From an uncultured Veillonella sp. (GTDB taxonomy: Bacteria; Bacillota; Negativicutes; Veillonellales; Veillonellaceae), in NCBI RefSeq assembly GCF_934190855.1, contig NZ_CAKPTN010000099.1, positions 1 to 6,013 of the forward strand: a DNA stretch of 6,013 nucleotides, read 5' to 3'. The position numbers were made by a program, and so were the translations under genes. Of this stretch, positions 1-4,906 are shown in pieces. The notes under the pieces are model-generated. The model was not told where the DNA came from. It saw only the letters and a program-made list of their open reading frames with translations, and did no database searches. Each line of letters starts with the position of its first letter. Position 1 is the first letter of the stretch.

Positions 1-2
1 GT

Positions 3-8
3 TATAAT
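3..8 (+). promoter_or_regulatory. Putative -10 box of the promoter for the TVP38-family gene
   Basis: A perfect TATAAT hexamer lies 30 bases before the start codon at 39. It would give a start point near base 15 and a short leader that contains the ribosome binding site. The -35 box would fall outside the window, so the promoter cannot be confirmed. An isolated TATAAT in AT-rich DNA can also occur by chance. Confidence 0.4.
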
Positions 9-38
9 GAAGCTAGTCTTTATTTATAAGAGGTATAT

Positions 39-776
39 ATGAGTAAACGAAATTTAAAGCCTTCTGGTGAGGGCTGGGTACAGTTAATAGCGGGCATAGG
101 TTTTATTATCCTATTAATTGTCATTAATATTGTAGATCCTACGTTTTATCCGACTATGTGGCATTTAGCTACTAGTGGTTCTATGGAGGAAGTCGCGGAG
201 TATATTCAAAGCTTTGGTCCTATGGCCATGGTAGTGAGTATGGTCCTCGATATTTTCGTCAATGCTGTAGGCTTCTTGCCATCTATTTTCATCTCTACTG
301 CTAATGGCTTAGTTTTCGGCATGTGGCCTGGCATTATTATTTCTTGGCTTGCCGAGACGATTGGCGTAGTTATTAGCTTTTACATTATGCGTTACTTTTT
401 GCGGGATACAGCAGATAAGTTGATTGCCAAGAGTACGGTGTTGATGAAAGTAGATGATTTCTCTGGTAAAAATGGTTTTGTGGTTATGTTATTTGCACGG
501 TCTTTACCATATTTTCCGTCTGGCGTCATCACTGCATTAGGTGCCATTAGTAAAATTAAACCGCGAGATTATATCTTAGCAAATTTAATTGGTAAATTCC
601 CATCTACAGCTCTTGAAGTTGCCATCGGTACAGATATTGTAAATTTCCAAGAGAATATGGGGCGATTAGGAATTATCGTAGTTGTTGCTGGCGTAGTGTA
701 CTTTATACTATGGAAAGTATACAAGAACTATATGGATAAGAAAAATGCTGAACAAGAGCACGATCCTAATGCGTAA
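39..776 (+). CDS. TVP38/TMEM64 (VTT/DedA-superfamily) integral membrane protein
   Basis: This 245-residue protein is highly hydrophobic. A short basic N-terminus leads into a membrane segment at about 14-31. Hydrophobic stretches follow at about 60-85, 86-120, 146-170, 178-198 and 209-226, and the tail is charged and cytoplasmic-looking. The VTT-domain hallmarks are visible: a Gly-rich stretch around residues 90-98 (N89-G90, F93-G94, G98), and then the conserved R154-x2-P157-x2-P160 motif followed by small residues (G162, G168), which in this fold forms a re-entrant loop. Relatives are thought to act as lipid scramblases or transporters, but the substrate of most bacterial members is unknown. 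An AAGAGG ribosome binding site at 28-33 is 5 bases from the ATG, supporting this start. The length fits the family. The gap to the next gene is 82 bases with no terminator, so co-transcription with the aminotransferase is possible. Family assignment is firm; exact role is not. Confidence 0.88.
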   Translation: MSKRNLKPSGEGWVQLIAGIGFIILLIVINIVDPTFYPTMWHLATSGSMEEVAEYIQSFGPMAMVVSMVLDIFVNAVGFLPSIFISTANGLVFGMWPGIIISWLAETIGVVISFYIMRYFLRDTADKLIAKSTVLMKVDDFSGKNGFVVMLFARSLPYFPSGVITALGAISKIKPRDYILANLIGKFPSTALEVAIGTDIVNFQENMGRLGIIVVVAGVVYFILWKVYKNYMDKKNAEQEHDPNA

Positions 777-858
777 TATTATAGTCTTAATTTTTAATCC
801 TAGTAAGATTTTCTCGCAGTAATATTTTCGACTTAGTATATATGAAAGAGGCGATAGT

Positions 859-2052
859 ATGAGCTTTTCTCTTCCTGAACGTGTAACCTTAAAAGGTCCT
901 AATTTTATTCGTGAAGTATTTGAACGTGGTGTAGGTGTAGAAGGTTTTATTAGCTTTGGTATCGGCAATCCTGCGCCTGAAGCAATTCCTGTGAAAGTAA
1001 TTGAAAAGGCTTTTGATGAAGTAGTTCATTCCAACCCTATGAGCCTTTTACAATATGGCCCTATGCAGGGGGATGCACGACTAGCTGAGCTTACATTGGA
1101 GCGTTTAGTAAAAACCCATAAGATGAACCCAGAAGGTCAAGGTCTTATTATCTCCAATGGTGCAGGTCAATTATTAGGGCTTGTGCCGATTACCGTGTTA
1201 GAACCAGGCGATGAAGTGTACATGGATGAGTTTACTTTCACTAGTGCTATTAATTCTGTACGAAACATGGGTGGTAAAGCATTAGGTATTAAAACCGATG
1301 AGCACGGTATGATTCCAAGTGAATTAGAGAAGGCCGCTCAATCTGGTAAAGGGAAATATATTTATCTCATTCCTAACTTCCAAAACCCAACAGGTATTAC
1401 GATGCCGTTGGAACGTCGTAAGGAGATTTACACTATTGCATCTAAATATGATTTGTTTATCTATGAAGATGATCCATATGGTGAAATTCGTTTTGCCGGT
1501 GAATATATTCCAACCTTTAAATCTTTTGATACAGAAAACCGCGTTCTTTATGCAGGTTCTTATTCTAAAACATTGTCTGCAGGCTTGCGCGTAGGTTTCT
1601 TATTTGGTCCCGCAAAAGTTATTGAAGCGATTCAAGCATTAAAAAATAATACAGCAGGCCAAATGCCATTAGTAACTCAAAAGGTAGTAGCCAAAGTGCT
1701 AGATACAATTGACTATGATGCGCATTTAGATAATGTGCGCAAAGTCTATAAAACTAAATGCGATGCTTTACTTAATGCCTTTGATAAGTATGCAAGTTCT
1801 AAGGTTCATTTAACTCAACCTACAGGTGGTATGTTTGCATGGATGACTATGCCAAAGGATGTAAATTGTGATGATTTCTTTGAAGCTTGTATGGATCGCA
1901 ATGTAGGGATTATTAAATGCGGTGCCTTTGCAGCAGATGGCGCAGGGGAAGGCCATGCGTTCCGTTTGAGCTATACTGTACCAACGGTAGAAGAAATTAC
2001 AAAGGGTATGGAAATTCTAGGTGCTTTAACTAAAGAATTCTGTGGTGAGTAA
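859..2052 (+). CDS. PLP-dependent aminotransferase, class I/II (fold type I)
   Basis: This 397-residue cytoplasmic enzyme is predicted to transfer an amino group between an amino acid and a 2-oxo acid using pyridoxal phosphate. All core fold-type I motifs are present: Y66-G-P-M-Q-G71 near the N-terminus; NFQNPTG at 173-179 (N176 contacts the cofactor); EDDPY at 203-207, where D204 aligns with the aspartate that binds the pyridine nitrogen and Y207 with the tyrosine; SYSK at 234-237, with K237 the Schiff-base lysine; and FRLSY at 368-372, with R369 the substrate carboxylate binder. The sequence resembles the LysN / 2-aminoadipate / MocR-catalytic-domain branch, but there is no N-terminal GntR-type DNA-binding domain, so it is a stand-alone enzyme. 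Substrate cannot be told from the sequence; aromatic, branched-chain or 2-aminoadipate substrates are all plausible. An AAAGAGG ribosome binding site at 845-851 supports the ATG. No hairpin terminator follows, so read-through toward mrp is possible. Confidence 0.93.
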   Translation: MSFSLPERVTLKGPNFIREVFERGVGVEGFISFGIGNPAPEAIPVKVIEKAFDEVVHSNPMSLLQYGPMQGDARLAELTLERLVKTHKMNPEGQGLIISNGAGQLLGLVPITVLEPGDEVYMDEFTFTSAINSVRNMGGKALGIKTDEHGMIPSELEKAAQSGKGKYIYLIPNFQNPTGITMPLERRKEIYTIASKYDLFIYEDDPYGEIRFAGEYIPTFKSFDTENRVLYAGSYSKTLSAGLRVGFLFGPAKVIEAIQALKNNTAGQMPLVTQKVVAKVLDTIDYDAHLDNVRKVYKTKCDALLNAFDKYASSKVHLTQPTGGMFAWMTMPKDVNCDDFFEACMDRNVGIIKCGAFAADGAGEGHAFRLSYTVPTVEEITKGMEILGALTKEFCGE

Positions 2053-2056
2053 TATA

Positions 2057-2086
2057 TTGATAATTTTTGATATGACGTGATACAAT
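2057..2086 (+). promoter_or_regulatory. Putative sigma-70/SigA promoter of the mrp gene
   Basis: TTGATA at 2057-2062 (5 of 6 matches to the -35 consensus) is followed, after 18 bases, by TACAAT at 2081-2086 (5 of 6 matches to the -10 consensus). A TG dinucleotide at 2078-2079 makes an extended -10 element. The start point would be near 2093, leaving a leader of about 80 bases before the mrp ATG. The hexamers begin only four bases after the aminotransferase stop codon. This is the best-formed complete promoter in the window, but it is a prediction from motifs only. Confidence 0.6.
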
Positions 2087-2107
2087 GTAACAGTAGATAC
2101 ATTGTAT
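2080..2107. promoter_or_regulatory. Perfect 10+10 bp inverted repeat, probable operator over the mrp promoter
   Basis: The arm ATACAATGTA (2080-2089) is the exact reverse complement of TACATTGTAT (2098-2107), with an 8-base spacer. The left arm contains the predicted -10 hexamer, and the dyad centre falls at the predicted transcription start, which is a classical position for a repressor operator. As RNA the stem would be weak, with only two G-C pairs per arm, and it has no trailing T run, so it is a poor terminator. The binding protein is unknown; the geometry would suit a dimeric helix-turn-helix repressor. Confidence 0.55.
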
Positions 2108-2164
2108 TTACCATATAGAAAAAGAGTTTTACATATAGATGTGAGGTAGTTCCTCCAAGAAAGT

Positions 2165-2169
2165 AGGTG
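2165..2169 (+). promoter_or_regulatory. Ribosome binding site that decides the mrp start
   Basis: AGGTG at 2165-2169 matches the anti-Shine-Dalgarno sequence and is 6 bases before the ATG at 2176. An in-frame GTG at 2167 lies inside this site and has no good ribosome binding site of its own, so the ATG is chosen. Confidence 0.65.
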
Positions 2170-2175
2170 TTTACT

Positions 2176-3009
2176 ATGGGTTGCGGTAGCAGCAGTGATT
2201 GTGGCGGATGCCCATCTCAATCTTCTGGTTGCGGTGGCGGCGCTCCTCAACAACCTCAAGATCTTACAGCTCCATTACACGAGCTTAGTTCTGTTAAACA
2301 TGTAATCGGCGTAGTATCTGGTAAAGGTGGCGTAGGTAAATCCTCCGTTACGAGCTTGATGGCCATTACAATGGCGCGTAAAGGTTACAAAGTAGGTATC
2401 CTCGATGCGGATATTACAGGTCCTTCTATTCCTAAGATGTTCGGCATCAAGGAAAAAGCATATGCTGACGAAATCGGTATGTATCCTGTAAAATCTAAAG
2501 GTGGTATTGACGTTATGTCTGTAAACCTTCTTTTGGAAAATGATACCGATCCTGTTTTATGGCGTGGTCCTATTTTGGGCAATGTAGTAAAACAATTCTA
2601 CACAGATGTTATTTGGAAAGACATCGATTATTTATTCGTTGATATGCCGCCAGGAACAGGTGACGTAGCGATTACTGTATACCAATCCTTGAAATTGGAT
2701 GGTATTATCATCGTTACATCTCCTCAAGACTTGGTATCCATGATTGTTGAAAAAGCAGTAAAAATGGCTGATTTAATGCAAGTGCCTATTATTGGTGTAG
2801 TGGAAAACTACTCTTACTTCCATTGCCCAGATAACGGTAAGGATTACCAAATCTTTGGTGAAAGCCACATTGAAGAAATCCTTCAAAAATACGGTCTATT
2901 ATTGTTGAACCGTTTACCAATTGATCCAACTATTGCAAATCTTTGCGACCAAGGTGATATTGAGTCTATCGAAAAAACAAACTTAGAGAACGTATCTCTA
3001 CCTGAATAG
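2176..3009 (+). CDS. mrp: Mrp/Nbp35/ApbC-family P-loop ATPase (Fe-S cluster carrier)
   Basis: This 277-residue protein belongs to the MinD/Mrp family of deviant P-loop ATPases, whose members bind and hand over [4Fe-4S] clusters to apo-proteins in the cytoplasm. A Gly/Ser/Cys-rich N-terminus holds C3, C9, C12 and C19 (C-x5-C-x2-C-x6-C), resembling the N-terminal ferredoxin-like cluster of Nbp35. The deviant Walker A motif is GKGGVGKS at 49-56 with signature lysine K50. DAD is at 77-79, the Walker B aspartate is D156, and PPGTGD is at 158-163. The region that normally reads VENMSYxxCPxCG is here VENYSYFHCPDNG (209-221), so only C217 of the usual CPxC pair is present and N220 replaces the second cysteine. 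The ATG at 2176 is preferred to the in-frame GTG at 2167 because AGGTG is well spaced for it. The gene has its own promoter and is closed by a strong terminator. Family is clear; client proteins are unknown. Confidence 0.92.
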   Translation: MGCGSSSDCGGCPSQSSGCGGGAPQQPQDLTAPLHELSSVKHVIGVVSGKGGVGKSSVTSLMAITMARKGYKVGILDADITGPSIPKMFGIKEKAYADEIGMYPVKSKGGIDVMSVNLLLENDTDPVLWRGPILGNVVKQFYTDVIWKDIDYLFVDMPPGTGDVAITVYQSLKLDGIIIVTSPQDLVSMIVEKAVKMADLMQVPIIGVVENYSYFHCPDNGKDYQIFGESHIEEILQKYGLLLLNRLPIDPTIANLCDQGDIESIEKTNLENVSLPE

Positions 3010-3025
3010 GATTTATATGATGATG

Positions 3026-3059
3026 AAAGCTGTGCATACCTCGTGATGCACAGCTTTTT
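3026..3059 (+). terminator. Rho-independent terminator after mrp
   Basis: A perfect 12-bp stem (AAAGCTGTGCAT at 3026-3037 with ATGCACAGCTTT at 3046-3057) encloses an 8-base loop and runs into five T residues at 3055-3059. It begins 17 bases after the mrp stop codon. The A tract on the left arm means it could also stop transcription arriving from the other strand. Confidence 0.93.
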
Positions 3060-3071
3060 CTCACATCTTTT

Positions 3072-3107
3072 TATCTTCCAATATATTATATTAAGGATAG
3101 GAAGATA
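3072..3107. repeat. 8+8 bp inverted repeat in the transporter upstream region
   Basis: TATCTTCC (3072-3079) and GGAAGATA (3100-3107) are exact reverse complements separated by 20 AT-rich bases. That spacer begins with a smaller near-palindrome, AATATA-T-TATATT at 3080-3092. The repeat lies after the mrp terminator and before the candidate -10 box at 3135, so it could be a binding site for a regulator of the downstream transporter. It has no T run and does not look like a terminator. Function is unknown. Confidence 0.4.
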
Positions 3108-3134
3108 TATTTATAACTTCACATACTACTGATA

Positions 3135-3140
3135 TATACT
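3135..3140 (+). promoter_or_regulatory. Candidate -10 box for the anion transporter gene
   Basis: TATACT matches five of six bases of the -10 consensus. The best -35 candidate, TTATAA at 3111-3116 with 18-base spacing, matches only three of six, so the promoter may be weak or activator-dependent. It would start transcription near 3147 and give a leader of about 105 bases. Since a strong terminator sits upstream, a promoter is needed somewhere in 3060-3230; this hexamer is the best one I can find. Confidence 0.3.
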
Positions 3141-3152
3141 GAAGACACCGTA

Positions 3153-3212
3153 GCTGAAAGGGGCTATTTTGTGTGTTGACTTGGCCACCTTACGATGCCT
3201 TGGTATTTCAGC
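3153..3212 (+). other. Possible structured 5' leader of the anion transporter
   Basis: GCTGAAA at 3153-3159 pairs perfectly with TTTCAGC at 3206-3212. A second helix inside can form between GGC at 3162-3164 and GCC at 3197-3199, extended by two G-U pairs. The AT-rich leader thus holds a locally GC-richer block that folds back on itself just before the translation start. I do not recognise it as any known riboswitch class. It may be an attenuator, a protein-binding RNA or chance pairing. Confidence 0.25.
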
Positions 3213-3230
3213 AGTTATATATTTGAGTTT

Positions 3231-3246
3231 TTTCCTATGTAGGAGG
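3231..3246 (+). promoter_or_regulatory. Ribosome binding site of the transporter gene, within a small hairpin
   Basis: AGGAGG at 3241-3246 is a full Shine-Dalgarno match. It sits 7 bases before the ATG at 3254 but only one base before the in-frame ATG at 3248, so 3254 is chosen as the start. The preceding TTTCCT (3231-3236) can pair with the whole AGGAGG (four Watson-Crick pairs plus two G-U) across the loop ATGT, which could partly mask it. Confidence 0.6.
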
Positions 3247-3253
3247 TATGTGT

Positions 3254-4654
3254 ATGAAAAAACTATTAAACTGGATCATTCCAGCAGCCTTTGGTTTAGG
3301 CTTGTGGTTTGTTCCAACTCCAGAGGGGTTAACTCCTCAATCATGGCATTTATTCGCCATCTTTGTAGCTACTATCGTAGGCTTTATTACTCAGCCAATT
3401 CCGATTGGTGGCGTATCCATCGTAGTTATTACTGTGGCTGCTTTAACAGGTACATTGAAGATTAGTGAAGGCATTTCTGGTTTTGCTAATTCTGCAATCT
3501 GGTTAATTGTAGGCGCGTTCTTATTCTCTCGTGGCTTTATTAAAACTGGTTTGGGGAAACGTATTGCTTATAATTTAATTTCTGCTTTTGGTAGTAGTTC
3601 TTTGCGCTTAGCTTATGCATTGGCTTTATCTGATTTAATCTTGGCTCCAGCAACACCATCTAACACAGCTCGTGTAGGCGGTGTTATTATGCCTATTACG
3701 ACAAGCTTGGCAAAAGCCTTCGGTTCTGAACCTCAAGATGGTCCTCGTAAAATTGGTTCTTTCTTGATGCAATCTATTTACCAAGTAAATACAATTACAT
3801 CTGCTATGTTCCAAACATCCATGGCTGGTAATACTTTGGTTGCGGCTTTAGCGCTTCAATCCTTTGGTATCGGCATTACTTGGGGTGACTGGGCTATGGC
3901 AGCTATCGTTCCTGGTATTATTGCATTGATCATTATGCCGTACTTTATCTATAAAGCATATCCACCGGAAATCAAAGATGCTCGTGAAGCACAACAAATG
4001 ATTCGTGAAGAGTTAAAAGGCCTTGGTAAAATGTCCTTCCAAGAATGGGTTATGCTTGGTGTATTTGTTTTAGCTTTAGTATTGTGGGCTACGTCTCAAT
4101 TTACAAAAATTGATGCTACAACTGTTGCGTTCTTGGGCATTTCTATTTTACTTGCAACAGGCGTTCTTATTTGGGACGATGTTAAAAGCGAAAAAGGTGC
4201 TTGGGATACATTAGTTTGGATGGGTACGTTGATGGGCTTTGCTGGATTCCTTTCCAAATTGGGCTTCATCAAATGGGCTACACTTCAAGTTGGTGGTTAT
4301 ATCCCTGAAGGATCTTGGGTAATTGCTTTCGTTATCGCCGTTCTTGTTAATACATATGCACACTATGTATTTGCATCTTTAACAGCGCATATTTCTGCAA
4401 TGTTTGTAGCATTCTCTGCTATTGCTATTTCTGCAGGTGCACCACCTATGTTGACATTGTTGATGATTGCATTCACATCTAACTTGTGTATGTCTTTGAC
4501 TCACTATGCAGCAGGTCCATCCCCAGTAATCTTTAACACTGGTTATGTCCCTCAAAATACATGGTGGAAACTTGGTTTCTTTGCATCCGTAATCAACTTA
4601 ATCATCTTTATGGGCCTTGGTTCCGTATGGATGAAATTGATTGGTATGTGGTAA
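3254..4654 (+). CDS. DASS-family anion (di/tricarboxylate) transporter, CitT/DiT1-like
   Basis: This 466-residue polytopic membrane protein matches the usual length of the divalent anion:Na+ symporter (DASS) family, which moves citrate, malate, succinate, 2-oxoglutarate, tartrate or sulfate across the inner membrane by sodium symport or by exchange. Hydrophobic segments run along the whole chain (for example about 5-20, 32-66, 80-100, 116-132, 212-236, 265-280, 288-308, 318-335, 354-394, 397-415, 438-465). The first substrate/sodium loop shows PSNTARVGG at 135-143, with the S-N-T triplet at 136-138. The second repeat has T408-S409-N410 followed by the P422-S-P-V stretch. The SNTARVGG form is like the CitT/SODiT1 branch more than the sulfate or NaDC branch, so a C4/C5 dicarboxylate or citrate is the likeliest cargo, perhaps by antiport. 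It appears to be a single-gene unit between terminators. Family is firm; substrate is inference. Confidence 0.9.
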   Translation: MKKLLNWIIPAAFGLGLWFVPTPEGLTPQSWHLFAIFVATIVGFITQPIPIGGVSIVVITVAALTGTLKISEGISGFANSAIWLIVGAFLFSRGFIKTGLGKRIAYNLISAFGSSSLRLAYALALSDLILAPATPSNTARVGGVIMPITTSLAKAFGSEPQDGPRKIGSFLMQSIYQVNTITSAMFQTSMAGNTLVAALALQSFGIGITWGDWAMAAIVPGIIALIIMPYFIYKAYPPEIKDAREAQQMIREELKGLGKMSFQEWVMLGVFVLALVLWATSQFTKIDATTVAFLGISILLATGVLIWDDVKSEKGAWDTLVWMGTLMGFAGFLSKLGFIKWATLQVGGYIPEGSWVIAFVIAVLVNTYAHYVFASLTAHISAMFVAFSAIAISAGAPPMLTLLMIAFTSNLCMSLTHYAAGPSPVIFNTGYVPQNTWWKLGFFASVINLIIFMGLGSVWMKLIGMW

Positions 4655-4672
4655 GAAGTAATTCTGATAATT

Positions 4673-4695
4673 TTATATGGTCGTAGTACATATAA
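4673..4695. repeat. 7+7 bp inverted repeat after the transporter gene
   Basis: TTATATG (4673-4679) and CATATAA (4689-4695) are reverse complements around a 9-base spacer, 18 bases after the stop codon. The stem is almost entirely A-T and no T run follows directly, so it is a poor terminator. It may simply be AT-rich chance pairing; the true terminator is downstream. Confidence 0.25.
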
Positions 4696-4742
4696 CTGTA
4701 AATTTTTTGATTTAGAGGTGTATGTATTTACAATGTATGTTG

Positions 4743-4771
4743 AAAGCCGCTCCGAAAGGGGCGGCTTTTTT
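4743..4771 (+). terminator. Rho-independent terminator after the anion transporter
   Basis: An 11-bp GC-rich stem (4743-4753 with 4758-4768, one T-G wobble) closes on a GAAA tetraloop of the stable GNRA type and ends in six T residues (4766-4771). It lies about 90 bases after the transporter stop codon, so the mRNA has a sizeable AT-rich 3' untranslated stretch. It also insulates the aminopeptidase gene from the transporter. Confidence 0.95.
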
Positions 4772-4906
4772 GTGATAAAATAATAGTAATTAATATCTTA
4801 TTAATGTATATCTTCTAAAATATAAAGATAAGAATTATAAGAAACATAACAAGTCAAAAACTATTCATGATATGGAACAAATTGTATTTGTGCATAGGAG
4901 GGAACT
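4772..4906 (+). promoter_or_regulatory. AT-rich upstream region of the aminopeptidase gene with possible promoter and small inverted repeats
   Basis: This 135-base gap has no ORF of note. It must hold the aminopeptidase promoter if the terminator before it is efficient. The best -10 candidates are TATAAA (4821-4826) and TATAAG (4836-4841), each with only a poor -35 (TTATTA at 4798-4803 and TTCTAA at 4813-4818, both 17 bases away). Three small inverted repeats are present: ATTAATA/TATTAAT (4789-4795, 4799-4805), TATCTT/AAGATA (4809-4814, 4825-4830) and ACAAAT/ATTTGT (4877-4882, 4886-4891), the last just before the AGGAGGG ribosome binding site at 4896-4902. In such AT-rich DNA these may be chance. 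Confidence 0.3.

Noticed and set aside
708..968. 86-codon minus-strand frame
   Set aside because: It spans the ends of two good + strand genes and their gap, shows no recognisable domain, and has the low-complexity look of an antisense shadow.
2080..2107. Reading the mrp upstream dyad as a terminator for the aminotransferase
   Set aside because: The stem is nearly all A-T and is not followed by a T run, while it overlaps a good promoter; an operator is the better explanation.
2167..2175. In-frame GTG start that would add three residues to Mrp
   Set aside because: The GTG falls within the AGGTG that best serves as the ribosome binding site for the ATG at 2176.
2026..2259. 77-codon minus-strand frame
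   Set aside because: Its Ala/Thr/Arg-rich start is the antisense of the Gly/Cys/Ser-rich mrp N-terminus, and it runs across the mrp promoter; no supporting features.
2385..2582. 65-codon minus-strand frame
   Set aside because: It lies wholly inside the mrp coding sequence on the opposite strand, with no recognisable motif.
3151..3170. Mini-hairpin TAGCT/GGCTA followed by TTTT as a transcription attenuator
   Set aside because: Only five pairs including one wobble, with four T residues; too weak to call a terminator.
3248..3253. Upstream ATG that would add Met-Cys to the transporter
   Set aside because: It is only one base from AGGAGG, too close for initiation; the ATG at 3254 has ideal 7-base spacing.
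3169..3465. 98-codon frame starting at TTG 3169 with GAAAGGGG upstream
   Set aside because: It overlaps more than 200 bases of the well-supported transporter gene in another frame, starts at a rare TTG codon, and its second half reads as an out-of-frame version of the transporter N-terminus. The GAAAGGGG is more likely part of the leader's pairing.
4729..4737. Second copy of TACAATGTA, the 9-mer found in the mrp operator arm
   Set aside because: It lacks the inverted partner arm and lies in the 3' untranslated stretch of the transporter before its terminator; a single 9-mer match in AT-rich DNA may be chance.
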